Below, piece after piece: positions 27,197 through 36,226 of a stretch of 64,000 nucleotides of DNA (position 1 is its first letter; each line of letters starts with the position of its first letter). This stretch comes from an uncultured Bacilli bacterium. Lineage in GTDB: Bacteria; Bacillota_I; Bacilli_A; RF39; UBA660. A program made the translations under genes and the position numbers. Where the stretch lies: the NCBI GenBank assembly GCA_934149105.1, contig CAKPDP010000005.1, forward strand, positions 53,984 to 117,983, in the 5' to 3' direction. Below the pieces are notes generated by a model. The model worked only from the letters and a program-made list of their open reading frames with translations, searched no databases and was not told where the DNA came from.

Positions 27197-28222
27197 ATGA
27201 AATGTGTTGCTATAAAAGGACCTAAACACTTAGAAATGTCGGAAATTTCTCATCCGGTTTCTAAAAATGGTTCTGTTGTTATTAAAGTTTTAAAATCTGG
27301 AATTTGTGGTTCTGATATTCATTACTGGGAAAGTGGTCAACCTGAAGGCTTGGTTATGGGACATGAATTTAGTGGAACTGTTCTAGATCCTGGATCCAGA
27401 GAAGATTTAAAAGTAGGGGATAGAGTAACTGGACTTCCCATTTCCCCTTGTGGACATTGTTCTGCTTGTCTAACTGGTAATGTTCAATATTGTCTAGAAA
27501 CTTGGAACCATGCCGTTGGATTGTCATTAGATAATCCAGGAGCTTATGCCGAAGAATTAAGTATTCGCCCTGATATGGTTTTGAAGATTCCTACTAACGT
27601 CAGTGATGAAGCTGCTGCCATGGTAGAACCTGCCGCTGTAGCACTTCATGCTGTTCACCTAGCCGATATCAAAGTCGGAGCTAAAGTCTTAGTAATTGGT
27701 GGTGGTATCATCGGTCTCTTGTGTGCCGAGTTATCTAAAATGGAAGGAGCAAGCTACGTTGCTATGACTGAAACCAATCCTGCTCGTAGCCAAAAAGCCT
27801 TATCCCTTCAAACTGTTGATGAAGTATTTGATGCTACGGATAAAGATTTATTATCAAAATTAATGACAAAAACTCAAGGCGGATTCGATATTGTTATTGA
27901 CTGTTGTGGTAATTCTCCAGCCGTTTCCAGTGGAATTATGTTTACTAAAGTTGGTGGAACTTTAATCCTAGTAGGAGTGTCTTTAACCCCAATCACTATC
28001 CCAACCGTTATCGGTGTTATGCATGAATTAAAAATCTTAGGATCAATTGCCTATACTAAAGAAGAATTTCAATCTTGTCTTGACTTAATCGCTACTAATA
28101 AATTAGATATCTTAAAATTCTTAGATGATGTCGTTCCTCTAGAAAAAGCTCAAGCTTCCTTTGAACGTTTAACTTCTGGAACTGATTCAGCAGTCAAAAT
28201 AATAATTGACCCTAATCTTTAA
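27197..28222 (+). CDS. Zinc-dependent medium-chain alcohol/polyol dehydrogenase
   Basis: A 341-aa MDR-family dehydrogenase, closest in look to sorbitol/xylitol/threonine dehydrogenase-type enzymes. Catalytic zinc ligands: Cys in GICGSDIH (about residue 37) and the HE pair in MGHEFSG (about 58). The structural zinc lobe has four cysteines in CGHCSACLTGNVQYC (about 88-102). The Rossmann motif is VIGGGIIGLL (about 167), followed by an acidic ETNPAR that favours NAD over NADP. Substrate not determinable. Its own TGC-TATAAT promoter and AGGAGG are upstream and a strong terminator follows. Confidence 0.88.
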   Translation: MKCVAIKGPKHLEMSEISHPVSKNGSVVIKVLKSGICGSDIHYWESGQPEGLVMGHEFSGTVLDPGSREDLKVGDRVTGLPISPCGHCSACLTGNVQYCLETWNHAVGLSLDNPGAYAEELSIRPDMVLKIPTNVSDEAAAMVEPAAVALHAVHLADIKVGAKVLVIGGGIIGLLCAELSKMEGASYVAMTETNPARSQKALSLQTVDEVFDATDKDLLSKLMTKTQGGFDIVIDCCGNSPAVSSGIMFTKVGGTLILVGVSLTPITIPTVIGVMHELKILGSIAYTKEEFQSCLDLIATNKLDILKFLDDVVPLEKAQASFERLTSGTDSAVKIIIDPNL

Positions 28223-28227
28223 TCTAA

Positions 28228-28267
28228 TAAAAAAATTACTAGAAATCATTTCATCTAGTAATTTTTT
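28228..28267 (+). terminator. Terminator of the dehydrogenase gene
   Basis: The stem AAATTACTAGA / TCTAGTAATTT, extended by A-T pairs, is followed by a run of seven T. Confidence 0.85.
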
Positions 28268-28318
28268 TCTATATCTATTTTAGTTTTATCACTAATTCTT
28301 TGCTCTTAAGTCTTTAAT

Positions 28319-28576
28319 TTATATATAACTATCTCTAACTTTCTTCACTATTCTAATAGTCATTTCTTTTTCTTTTAATTTCTCTAATTGCTTCTTATTA
28401 GTAAAAAACAAATAACAACACATAACAAACCCAATAATTCCTACTTCTAACATAATTCCATTCTTAAATACTGGTTCCTTTATTATCACTGATAAGTCAA
28501 AAAATATTCCTATTCCCCATAGTACTATGCATAAAAAATAAATAACCATTAAATTTTTGATTGTCCTACATTTCAT
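28319..28576 (-). CDS. Small two-helix membrane protein, unknown
   Basis: An 85-aa protein with two hydrophobic segments (about residues 9-28 and 39-58) and a basic C-terminal tail (KKQLEKLKEKEMTIRIVKK). I do not recognise it. Start ATG 28576 is placed by AAAGGA 7 nt upstream; the TTG at 28609 has no site. Single gene. Confidence 0.5.
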   Translation of the reverse strand: MKCRTIKNLMVIYFLCIVLWGIGIFFDLSVIIKEPVFKNGIMLEVGIIGFVMCCYLFFTNKKQLEKLKEKEMTIRIVKKVRDSYI

Positions 28577-28686
28577 ATCCAATTCCTTTAAAATACCTAC
28601 TGTTCTCAATTATATTACCCCCTAAGCTCTTCCAAATATTGGTTAGTATTCTAGCATTTTCTTATCCCAAAGTCAACCAAAAACCC

Positions 28687-28710
28687 GTAACTTTTTTTAG
28701 AAAAAGTTAC
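28687..28710. repeat. Perfect 10-bp hairpin between divergent genes
   Basis: GTAACTTTTT-TTAG-AAAAAGTTAC, about 35 bp upstream of the tsaE -10 box. No coding role; operator or RNA hairpin. Confidence 0.5.
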
Positions 28711-28743
28711 CTGAAAGTCTTGTATCAAGTTACTTAATTATTG

Positions 28744-28749
28744 TATAAT
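28744..28749 (+). promoter_or_regulatory. -10 box of the tsaE operon promoter
   Basis: TATAAT with TTGTAT 18 nt upstream, 24 nt before the tsaE ATG. Confidence 0.65.
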
Positions 28750-28772
28750 AAATAAAGAAAAGGAATGATATT

Positions 28773-29222
28773 ATGGAAACTTACAAAATAACAACACACA
28801 GTGAGCAAGAAACAATTGAATTAGCTCAAAATTTAGAATCTGAAAAATTTCCTAAAATGGTTATTTGTTTGAATGGTGATCTTGGTAGTGGCAAGACTGT
28901 CTTTGCTAAAGGCTTTGCTCAAGCTATGGGAATTACTGATGTAACTTCTCCTACCTTTAATATAATCAAAGAGTATGTAGGAGAATTACCATTATATCAT
29001 ATGGATATGTATAGAGTAGAAGGTAATGTTGAAAACTTAGGCTTAAATGAATATTATGAAAGAAATGGTGTAACAATTATTGAATGGGCTGAATTAATAG
29101 AAGACTACCTTCCTGAAGAAAGATTAGAGATAAAATTTAAAATAATAGATGAAGAAACTCGTGTTTTAGTAATAAATGCTTATGGTGATAAGTATATAGC
29201 TATTTGTGAGGCTGCTTTATGA
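28773..29222 (+). CDS. tsaE: tRNA t6A modification ATPase TsaE
   Basis: A 149-aa P-loop ATPase that drives turnover of the TsaB-TsaD complex in N6-threonylcarbamoyladenosine synthesis. Walker A GDLGSGKT (about residues 35-42), then the switch VTSPTFNIIKEY, HMDMYR (about 78) and IIEWAE. Length normal. Ribosome site AAAGGAATG. The last four bases (ATGA) overlap the start of tsaB. Confidence 0.94.
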   Translation: METYKITTHSEQETIELAQNLESEKFPKMVICLNGDLGSGKTVFAKGFAQAMGITDVTSPTFNIIKEYVGELPLYHMDMYRVEGNVENLGLNEYYERNGVTIIEWAELIEDYLPEERLEIKFKIIDEETRVLVINAYGDKYIAICEAAL

Positions 29223-29842
29223 TAACTCTTTACATAGATACATCCGATCAAGATGTATCTATTGCTATTATAAAAGATAATCAAATCTTATCTAGTATTA
29301 TTAAAACTATTCCTAACCAACACTCTATTTACACCGTACCATTTATTCAAGATACCCTAACTAAAAGTAATCTTGAACCAAAAGATGTTGATAATATCAT
29401 GGTTGTAAGTGGGCCAGGATCCTTTACTGGTCTTAGGATCGGAATAACAGTCGCCAAAGTTTATGCTTATTTACTAAAAAAAGAATTAAGAACTCTTTCT
29501 TCCCTAAAAATCTTAGCTCTTTCTAGCAAAGGAGATTATATTCTTTCTCTTATAGATGCCAAACATGATAACTACTACCTAGGACTATATGATAGAGAAT
29601 ATCATGAAGTAATCCCTGAACAGTTTGCTAACATTACTACCGTTACAACTTTAATTAATAAATATCATCCTCAAGTAGTTAGCAACACTAATCTTACTCT
29701 TGATAATATCTCTGTTGAAGCCCTTAAAATAAATATTCCTCAAGTGGTATCTTATTACCTAACTACTACTCCCAGAAATCCCCATACCGTCGTTCCTAAT
29801 TATCTAAAATTACCTCAAGCCATGGAAACTAAACATGATTAA
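29219..29842 (+). CDS. tsaB: tRNA t6A modification protein TsaB
   Basis: A 207-aa ASKHA-fold pseudo-enzyme that partners TsaD. N-terminal ITLYIDTSDQDVSIAI; signature VVSGPGSFTGLRIGITVAKVYA (residues about 62-83). The C-terminal part is short and divergent, as is common. Overlaps tsaE by 4 nt and rimI by 8 nt, so all are translationally coupled. Confidence 0.92.
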   Translation: MITLYIDTSDQDVSIAIIKDNQILSSIIKTIPNQHSIYTVPFIQDTLTKSNLEPKDVDNIMVVSGPGSFTGLRIGITVAKVYAYLLKKELRTLSSLKILALSSKGDYILSLIDAKHDNYYLGLYDREYHEVIPEQFANITTVTTLINKYHPQVVSNTNLTLDNISVEALKINIPQVVSYYLTTTPRNPHTVVPNYLKLPQAMETKHD

Positions 29843-30191
29843 AGAAATAAATTTTTTAGAAACCAATCCCTTTGCTAGAAGAATAGAATTCTTTTTAAAT
29901 GATGATACCACTATTGGCTTTTTAGATTATTCTTTAATCTACGATCGTATGGAAATAAATAACTTTAAAGTAAATGAAGATTATCAAAATCAAGGTATAG
30001 GTACTAAATTAATGAGTTACTTAATAAGCATAGCCATCATTGAACGTGTCGTAAATATAACCCTTGAAGTTAGAGTTAGCAACGACAAAGCTCGTTATCT
30101 CTATAAAAAATTTGGCTTCAATGAAGTCGCCTTACGAAAATTTTATTATGGAGATGAAGATGGCATATTAATGGAAAAACAGGTGATGTAA
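29835..30191 (+). CDS. rimI: GNAT acetyltransferase, RimI-like (short)
   Basis: A 118-aa GNAT-fold N-acetyltransferase. Acetyl-CoA motif A is NQGIGTKLMSYLI (about residues 54-66), with LEVRVSNDKARYLYKKFGF near 78 typical of the RimI branch (ribosomal protein S18 N-terminal acetylation in E. coli). It is shorter than the usual 145-150 aa, lacking part of the N-terminal strand region. Position between tsaB and tsaD is the classic arrangement. Confidence 0.82.
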   Translation: MIKEINFLETNPFARRIEFFLNDDTTIGFLDYSLIYDRMEINNFKVNEDYQNQGIGTKLMSYLISIAIIERVVNITLEVRVSNDKARYLYKKFGFNEVALRKFYYGDEDGILMEKQVM

Positions 30192-31220
30192 ATGAAAAAT
30201 AATCAAGATATAATTTGTCTAGCAATCGAATCTAGTTGTGATGAAACTAGCATGAGCCTTATCAAGAATGGCCAAGAAGAATTAGCCACTGTCGTTCTAA
30301 CTCAAATCGATATTCATAAAACCTTTGGTGGTGTTGTTCCGGAAATAGCTAGCCGTAGTCATGTTGAAAATATAACTATTGTTATAGAAGAACTATTTAG
30401 TAAAACATCTTTAACCCTAGATGATGTTGATATAATAGGAGTAACCTATGGACCAGGCTTAATAGGATCTTTATTAGTGGGCCTAGAAGCAGCTAAAACT
30501 ATTGCTCTAATTACTCAGAAACCTTTAATACCTGTTCACCATATTGCAGGCCATATCTATGCTAATAACTTAGAAAAAAGATTACAATTTCCTTTAATCG
30601 CCCTCGTTGTCTCAGGAGGACATACCGATCTTGTTTATATGAAAGAAGATTATTCCTTCCAAAGAATTGGATCTACTCTTGATGATGCCGTTGGTGAAGC
30701 CTACGATAAAGTAGCTAAAATCTTATCCCTTGATTATCCAGGTGGACCTATAATCGATAAATTATCTAAACAAGGCCAAGATACTTATAACTTGCCTCTT
30801 CCTCTAAATGATGATTCCTATAATTTTTCTTTTAGTGGTATCAAAAGTGCTGTTGTAAATATTGTGCATAATGAACACCAAAGAGGGAATACTATAAGAG
30901 TAGAGGACATGTGTACCTCTTTCCAAAACCGTGTTGTTACTATTCTTAGCAAAAAAACTATGAAAGCCCTTACCAATTATCAAGTTAAAAATCTTATCTT
31001 AGCGGGCGGTGTTTCTGCTAATAGTGGTCTTCGTGAAACTCTGACCAAGCTTTGTACCGAAAACAATATTAATATTTCGATGCCCAAAATTGAACACTGT
31101 ACGGATAATGCTGCTATGATAGGGGCTGCCGCCTATTATGCTTACCAAAAAAATATTGTTTCCGATCTAACGCTTAATGCTAAAGCTACTGATAATTTAT
31201 ATAATGTAAATAATGAATAG
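30192..31220 (+). CDS. tsaD: tRNA N6-adenosine threonylcarbamoyltransferase TsaD
   Basis: The 342-aa catalytic ASKHA protein that transfers the threonylcarbamoyl group to A37 of ANN-decoding tRNAs. AIESSCDETS at residue 12; VTYGPGLIGSLLVGLEAAKT near 87; the metal-binding HHIAGH (HxxxH) near 116; SGGHTDL near 140; LAGGVSANSGLRE near 274; and the C-terminal CTDNAAMIGAAAYY. Full length. Starts directly after rimI. Confidence 0.96.
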   Translation: MKNNQDIICLAIESSCDETSMSLIKNGQEELATVVLTQIDIHKTFGGVVPEIASRSHVENITIVIEELFSKTSLTLDDVDIIGVTYGPGLIGSLLVGLEAAKTIALITQKPLIPVHHIAGHIYANNLEKRLQFPLIALVVSGGHTDLVYMKEDYSFQRIGSTLDDAVGEAYDKVAKILSLDYPGGPIIDKLSKQGQDTYNLPLPLNDDSYNFSFSGIKSAVVNIVHNEHQRGNTIRVEDMCTSFQNRVVTILSKKTMKALTNYQVKNLILAGGVSANSGLRETLTKLCTENNINISMPKIEHCTDNAAMIGAAAYYAYQKNIVSDLTLNAKATDNLYNVNNE

Positions 31221-31453
31221 CCACCTTGGTTTAATTATTATTCTTCTTTATAAAATTACTACCCCTTAGTTTATTTGCTAGTTTTTGGTTAAATTTTTAT
31301 CAAAAGCACCCCCGATAAATAAGTAATTACCTTAATGTTTCCTTGCTTAAGATTAATTTATTACCCAAAATTGCAAAAAAGCCAAAAAAGTTCTAAAAAA
31401 CTATTGAATTATTCTAAAAAATAGTATATACTTAAATAGTCTTTTAGATTGAT
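31221..31453. other. Intergenic region before tRNA-Asn
   Basis: Holds the tRNA promoter at 31404-31432. No terminator for tsaD, ORF or RNA could be recognised in the rest. Confidence 0.5.
31404..31432 (+). promoter_or_regulatory. Promoter of tRNA-Asn
   Basis: TTGAAT, 17-nt spacer, TATACT, about 21 nt before the mature tRNA 5' end. Confidence 0.8.
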
Positions 31454-31529
31454 GCCTAATTAGCTCAGTCGGTAGAGCACTCGGCTGTTAACCGATAGGT
31501 CGTAGGTTCGAGTCCTACATTAGGCGCCA
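31454..31529 (+). tRNA. tRNA-Asn (anticodon GTT)
   Basis: Acceptor GCCTAAT / ATTAGGC, D-arm GCTC/GAGC, anticodon loop CTGTTAA, T-arm GTAGG-TTCGAGT-CCTAC, discriminator G, CCA encoded. One C-T mismatch at the top of the anticodon stem (27-43). Confidence 0.96.
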
Positions 31530-31541
31530 TTAAGACATATA

Positions 31542-31569
31542 CAAGTCCTTAATAAGGACTTGCTTTTTT
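31542..31569 (+). terminator. Terminator of tRNA-Asn
   Basis: CAAGTCCTT / AAGGACTTG with a 3-nt loop, then CTTTTTT. Confidence 0.88.
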
Positions 31570-31582
31570 AATGATTATTATA

Positions 31583-31610
31583 GAAAAGAAGCCCAATTGG
31601 ACTTCTTTTT
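31583..31610 (-). terminator. Terminator of the minus-strand 307-aa gene
   Basis: The stem AAAAGAAG / CTTCTTTT around CCCAATTGGA has T-runs on both strands; it abuts the stop of the minus-strand gene. Confidence 0.75.
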
Positions 31611-32532
31611 ACTTTATATTCTTATTAAATCTCTCTAAAGTTTCAATTATATTCCTAGCAAATTTAATATTAGTCATATATATACTATCTGTATGATTAT
31701 ATTGATTATAAAAAGCCGAAGGCTCTAAAATAGTCATCATAAATAAAGTATTATTCTTAAAAGTAACCCTGATCGATATTCTAGAACAACTATTCTTAGT
31801 AAACGGTATTGAATGAATATCATTTTCTTTCTTTTTCTTAAGAACTGCTGTCTGATCTTCTAATAATTCATAATCTTCTATTTCATCATAGATACATTTA
31901 ATATTATTTTTAAATCTATCATGTAAAACAATAGTTCCATCTTTATCGATACTAATACCTGTTCCTATTTTATTTAAATTTTGATATACTGGTATAATTC
32001 CACATAGATATTCTTTTTTCTTTTCTATAAGTTCTTGCCTATATTCATTATCCTTAATAAATTTAACAAAATCATTAACATTATTAATATAATCACTAAT
32101 AGTTAAAATTATTTGATTAAAATTAATAACCTGATTCATTAAAGCTCGCCTTAATATTTCTATTAAATAAATTTCTTCATATTTTATAATTTTATAACAA
32201 TATTCATTAATAATCCAGATCCATCTATCCGTAGCAATTAAATAATACTTATTATTAGTTTTCTTTTCTTGAATAACAAAAATAAACAAATAAGTCTCCC
32301 AAATTGGAATAGTATTATCGATTTTAATTGCTAGATCCTTAGTTAAATTAGGACACAATAAACATATCTGTTCCACTCTTCCTTCATTAACTATATTCTT
32401 ATTCTTAATATCTAAACGCAATAAATTCTCAAACTGTAACGATTTATTTACAGCTTCCTCATATTTAGCTCTTTCTTTATCGAAATTTTCTTTTTTTTCT
32501 TTAATCATACTCAAAATATTTAACTTTATCAT
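31609..32532 (-). CDS. Unknown soluble protein with PH-like-looking segments
   Basis: I do not recognise this 307-aa protein. Residues 1-40 are a charged helical stretch. Residues about 45-125 contain a CLLCPNL motif and YYLIATDRWIWIINEYCYKIIKYEEI, which resembles a bacterial PH-like (bPH) strand pattern. A helical linker runs about 130-175. Residues 180-290 hold a second beta-rich unit (GTGISIDKDGTIVLHDRFKN, ISIRVTFKNNT). No membrane segment. Start ATG 32532 has AAGGAT 8 nt upstream. Single gene; function unknown. Confidence 0.55.
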   Translation of the reverse strand: MIKLNILSMIKEKKENFDKERAKYEEAVNKSLQFENLLRLDIKNKNIVNEGRVEQICLLCPNLTKDLAIKIDNTIPIWETYLFIFVIQEKKTNNKYYLIATDRWIWIINEYCYKIIKYEEIYLIEILRRALMNQVINFNQIILTISDYINNVNDFVKFIKDNEYRQELIEKKKEYLCGIIPVYQNLNKIGTGISIDKDGTIVLHDRFKNNIKCIYDEIEDYELLEDQTAVLKKKKENDIHSIPFTKNSCSRISIRVTFKNNTLFMMTILEPSAFYNQYNHTDSIYMTNIKFARNIIETLERFNKNIK

Positions 32533-32669
32533 ATAACCATATCCTTATTATTTTTATCATAACATAACAAACAAAATGGGGCAATATTTATTTACAAATA
32601 ATCTAAAATATTATATACTTAGTATAAATATTTTAAGAAATTTCAGGTATATTTAAGGAGTGGTAGTAA

Positions 32670-33416
32670 GTGAACAAAAATAAAGTGATGAAAGTTTTTG
32701 AACAGTATATGAAAAAATTTAATCTTACTAAAAATTCTACCAAAGCTAAATATTTTCATGCTTTAAAGGTCATGGAATTATCCGAACTCGTAGCGACCGC
32801 CCTAGGAATTTTTAGTGAAGAAGAAATAACTGTCTGTGGTTTTATTGGCTTATTCCATGACTTAGCAAGTTTTGAAGAACAAGAACATAGTATTGACAGT
32901 GAAAATGAAAATACTGTTCGTAAAACTGTGGATATAATTTTTGAAGAAGGTCTAATTCGTAAAGTAACTCCTGAAACTAAATATGATAATATCATTAAAA
33001 TTGCTATCTATTGTTATAATAAATCTACTTTTCCTGAAAAATTAGATCCTAAAATCATTCATTTTTGTAGAGTCTTAAAAGACGCTCATACTTTGGAAAC
33101 TTTCCGTTTAGTTCTTAACTATCCTTATGTAGACTTCCATATCGATAGTTATCCTACCGAATTAGTTTATAACACTTTTAAAGAATTTAAAACCATTGAT
33201 AACAAGATAAGTGATAATAATTCTGATGATATAATAGTTATTTTATCTCAAGTCTTTTCTCTAAGTTATCGTTATAGTTACCAATTGTTAAAAGAACAAG
33301 ACTATATAAGTAAAATAACTAAATCTCTTTTAATTAAAGATAAAAATATTGCTCGTTTCTTTAAACAAATCGAACATGTCTTAAATGGCTATGTAAATAG
33401 AAAGATAGGTGTCTAA
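32670..33416 (+). CDS. HD-domain protein
   Basis: A 248-aa protein with an HD metal-dependent phosphohydrolase fold. H in [16 protein letters not shown] (about residue 30), HD in [15 protein letters not shown] (about 69-70), then a helical C-terminal half (about 100-248) with [12 protein letters not shown]. Substrate is unknown; such proteins hydrolyse nucleotides or nucleotide second messengers. The start is GTG 32670 behind AAGGAG. The gene ends 2 nt before valS, suggesting cotranscription. Confidence 0.75.
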   Translation: MNKNKVMKVFEQYMKKFNLTKNSTKAKYFHALKVMELSELVATALGIFSEEEITVCGFIGLFHDLASFEEQEHSIDSENENTVRKTVDIIFEEGLIRKVTPETKYDNIIKIAIYCYNKSTFPEKLDPKIIHFCRVLKDAHTLETFRLVLNYPYVDFHIDSYPTELVYNTFKEFKTIDNKISDNNSDDIIVILSQVFSLSYRYSYQLLKEQDYISKITKSLLIKDKNIARFFKQIEHVLNGYVNRKIGV

Positions 33417-33418
33417 TT

Positions 33419-35977
33419 ATGCTTACCAAAAAATATGATCATAAAAAAGTAGAAAAAGGAAAATATAACTACTGGTTAAAAAATAATTATTTTAAATCTG
33501 GAGACTTAAATAAAAAGCCTTATTGTATAGTAATTCCCCCACCTAATGTTACTGGTAAATTACATTTAGGCCATGCCTGGGATACGACTATTCAAGATAT
33601 ATTAATTAGATACAAAAGAATGGATGGTTATGATGCCCTTTGGTTACCAGGAATGGATCATGCTGGTATTGCAACTCAAGCTAAAGTTGATAAAAAATTA
33701 AAATCTGAAGGCCTAAATCCTCGAAAGATGCCTAGAGAAGAGTGGTTAAAATTTGCTTGGTCTTGGAAGGAAGAATATGCTAACAATATCCATAATCAAT
33801 GGGCAAAATTAGGCTTAAGCCTTGATTATTCTAAAGAAAGATTTACCTTAGATGAAGGATTGTCTAAAGCTGTTCGCAAAGTTTTTGTTGATTTATATAA
33901 TAAAGGCTTAATCTATCGTGGTGAAAGAATTATCAATTGGGATCCTGAAGCCTTAACAGCCTTATCTAATGAAGAAGTAATCTATAAAGATGATGAAGGA
34001 GCTTTCTATCATTTAAAATATTACTTAGAAGATAAATCTAATTATATTGAAATAGCTACTACGAGACCAGAAACTCTTTTTGGAGATACCGCTGTTGCCG
34101 TAAACCCTGAAGATGAACGCTATAAAGATCTAATTGGTAAGAATGTTATTGTTCCTATCTGTCAAAGATTAATTCCTATTGTCGCTGATGTTCATGCCGA
34201 CCCTGAATTTGGAACAGGAGCCGTAAAAATAACTCCTGCTCATGATCCTAATGACTTTGAAGTTGGAAATAGACACAATCTTCCTCGTATTACCGTCATG
34301 AATCCTGATGCTACCATGAATGAAAATGCTGGTAAATATCAAGGCTTAAATCGCTTTGAATGTCGCAAACAATTAGTCAAAGATTTAGAAGAACAAGATC
34401 TTTTAATCAAAATTGAAAAAATGGTTCACTCTGTTGGCCATTCTGAAAGAACTGATGCTGTTGTTGAACCATATCTTTCTAAACAATGGTTTGTTAAAAT
34501 GCGTCCCCTAGCGGATGCCGTTCTTGAAAATCAAAAAGAATTGTCTCGTAAAGTTAATTTTGTACCTGAGAGATATGAAAAAATTATGAACCACTGGATG
34601 GAAATAACTTATGATTGGTGTATTTCTAGACAATTATGGTGGGGTCATCGTATCCCAGCTTGGTATAAAAATGATGAGGTTTATGTTGGCATGGAACCGC
34701 CACAAGAAGAAGGCTGGACGCAAGATCCTGATGTTTTAGATACTTGGTTTTCTAGTGCTTTATGGCCTTTTAGTACTTTAGGTTGGCCCGAAGAAACAGA
34801 AATGTATAAAAGATATTATCCTAATAATGTCTTAGTAACTGGTTATGATATAATTCCTTTCTGGGTAAACAGAATGACTTTCCAAGGCTTAAAATTTACT
34901 AATTCTAGACCATTCAAAGATTGCTTAATACACGGCTTAATTCGTGATAAAGAAGGAAGAAAGATGTCCAAAAGCCTTGGAAATGGTGTCGATCCTATGG
35001 ATGTTATTGAAGAGTATGGTGCCGATGCTTTAAGATTTTTCTTAACTACTGGTACGTCCTTAGGAACTGACTTACGTTATGATGAAGAAAAAGTAAAGTC
35101 AACTTGGAATTTTATAAATAAATTATGGAATGCTAGTCGTTACGTTCTAATGAATTTAGAAAATTTCCAAGAACAAGATTATACTTTAGACAACTTATCA
35201 TTAAGTGATAAATGGATCTTAACCAAATTAAATAATACTATTCAAAATGTTCGTACCTCTATGGATAAATATGATTTTAATATTGTTGGTAGTACCTTAT
35301 ATTCTTTTATTTGGAATGATTTTTGTGATAAATATATTGAATTATCTAAATTCTCTAAAACTAATACCACTAAATCCGTTCTATTAAAAGTTCTAACTAA
35401 CATTATTAAAATGCTCCATCCTTTTATGCCATACGTCACTGAAGAAATTTATCAAACTCTACCTTTCAAAGATAGTGACAGTATAACTATTTCCTCTTAT
35501 CCTACTTTTAATTCTGAAGAAATATTCCCATCTGAAACTAACACTATTGAAAACACTTTAGAATTTATAACAGAATTCCGTAATCAAAAAGCTGAACTAA
35601 ATATAGGAGCTGACTTTAAAGTTATCAACAAAATTGTTGATAGTGAACTAAATACTTTAGTAATTAATATGCTAAAACTAGCCGATAAATTAGAAAGTAC
35701 CAGTTCTAATCCTAATTTAGTTATAATTAAAAGAGAGAATTTAGAAATAGATATAGATTATGATAATAGTAAAAATATCGAAGAAGAATTAAAAAATCTT
35801 GAAAAAGAGCAAATTCGTTTATCTAAATCTATAGAAAGAAGAAAATCTCTTCTATCTAATGAAAATTACTTAAATAAAGCTCCTGCTAACATTGTTAATA
35901 AGGAAAAAGAAGATTTAGAAAAAGAAGAACATCAACTTCAAGTAATTCTTGAAAAACTTCAAAATATTAATTTATAA
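33419..35977 (+). CDS. valS: Valyl-tRNA synthetase
   Basis: An 852-aa class I aminoacyl-tRNA synthetase. HIGH motif is [16 protein letters not shown] (about residues 40-55), CP1 editing domain about 185-350 ([15 protein letters not shown], near 212), KMSKS motif [14 protein letters not shown] near 518, then the anticodon-binding domain ([14 protein letters not shown] near 562). The C-terminal coiled coil (about 785-852) ends LQNINL. Slightly shorter than B. subtilis ValS (880). Immediately downstream of the HD gene. Confidence 0.97.
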   Translation: MLTKKYDHKKVEKGKYNYWLKNNYFKSGDLNKKPYCIVIPPPNVTGKLHLGHAWDTTIQDILIRYKRMDGYDALWLPGMDHAGIATQAKVDKKLKSEGLNPRKMPREEWLKFAWSWKEEYANNIHNQWAKLGLSLDYSKERFTLDEGLSKAVRKVFVDLYNKGLIYRGERIINWDPEALTALSNEEVIYKDDEGAFYHLKYYLEDKSNYIEIATTRPETLFGDTAVAVNPEDERYKDLIGKNVIVPICQRLIPIVADVHADPEFGTGAVKITPAHDPNDFEVGNRHNLPRITVMNPDATMNENAGKYQGLNRFECRKQLVKDLEEQDLLIKIEKMVHSVGHSERTDAVVEPYLSKQWFVKMRPLADAVLENQKELSRKVNFVPERYEKIMNHWMEITYDWCISRQLWWGHRIPAWYKNDEVYVGMEPPQEEGWTQDPDVLDTWFSSALWPFSTLGWPEETEMYKRYYPNNVLVTGYDIIPFWVNRMTFQGLKFTNSRPFKDCLIHGLIRDKEGRKMSKSLGNGVDPMDVIEEYGADALRFFLTTGTSLGTDLRYDEEKVKSTWNFINKLWNASRYVLMNLENFQEQDYTLDNLSLSDKWILTKLNNTIQNVRTSMDKYDFNIVGSTLYSFIWNDFCDKYIELSKFSKTNTTKSVLLKVLTNIIKMLHPFMPYVTEEIYQTLPFKDSDSITISSYPTFNSEEIFPSETNTIENTLEFITEFRNQKAELNIGADFKVINKIVDSELNTLVINMLKLADKLESTSSNPNLVIIKRENLEIDIDYDNSKNIEEELKNLEKEQIRLSKSIERRKSLLSNENYLNKAPANIVNKEKEDLEKEEHQLQVILEKLQNINL

Positions 35978-35980
35978 AAT

Positions 35981-36016
35981 AAAAAAATATTTAGCTTTAT
36001 GCATAAATATTTTTTT
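35981..36016 (+). terminator. Terminator of valS
   Basis: AAAAATATTTA-GC / GC-TAAATATTTTT with one bulge and a T-run. Confidence 0.75.
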
Positions 36017-36185
36017 TATTTTCACAATAATATTAGAATTACTTTTTCTTGAAAAACTTCCTTGCCAATTCTAATCATCAGTGCTATAATATAGTACCAT
36101 CGAATAAGAAGTAATAAAGTATTTACATCTAATTGTAAAATAATTTAAAAGACTAGGAATAACATTCATATTATATTTTAAACTG

Positions 36186-36202
36186 ATATAATATTATTGT
36201 AT
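36186..36202. promoter_or_regulatory. Operator-like near-palindrome over the deacetylase -10
   Basis: ATATAATATTATTGTAT contains the extended TGA-TATAAT -10 and matches the rny palindrome at 16 of 17 positions. Confidence 0.4.
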
Positions 36203-36226
36203 CAAAATATATTAAGTGGTGATAAT

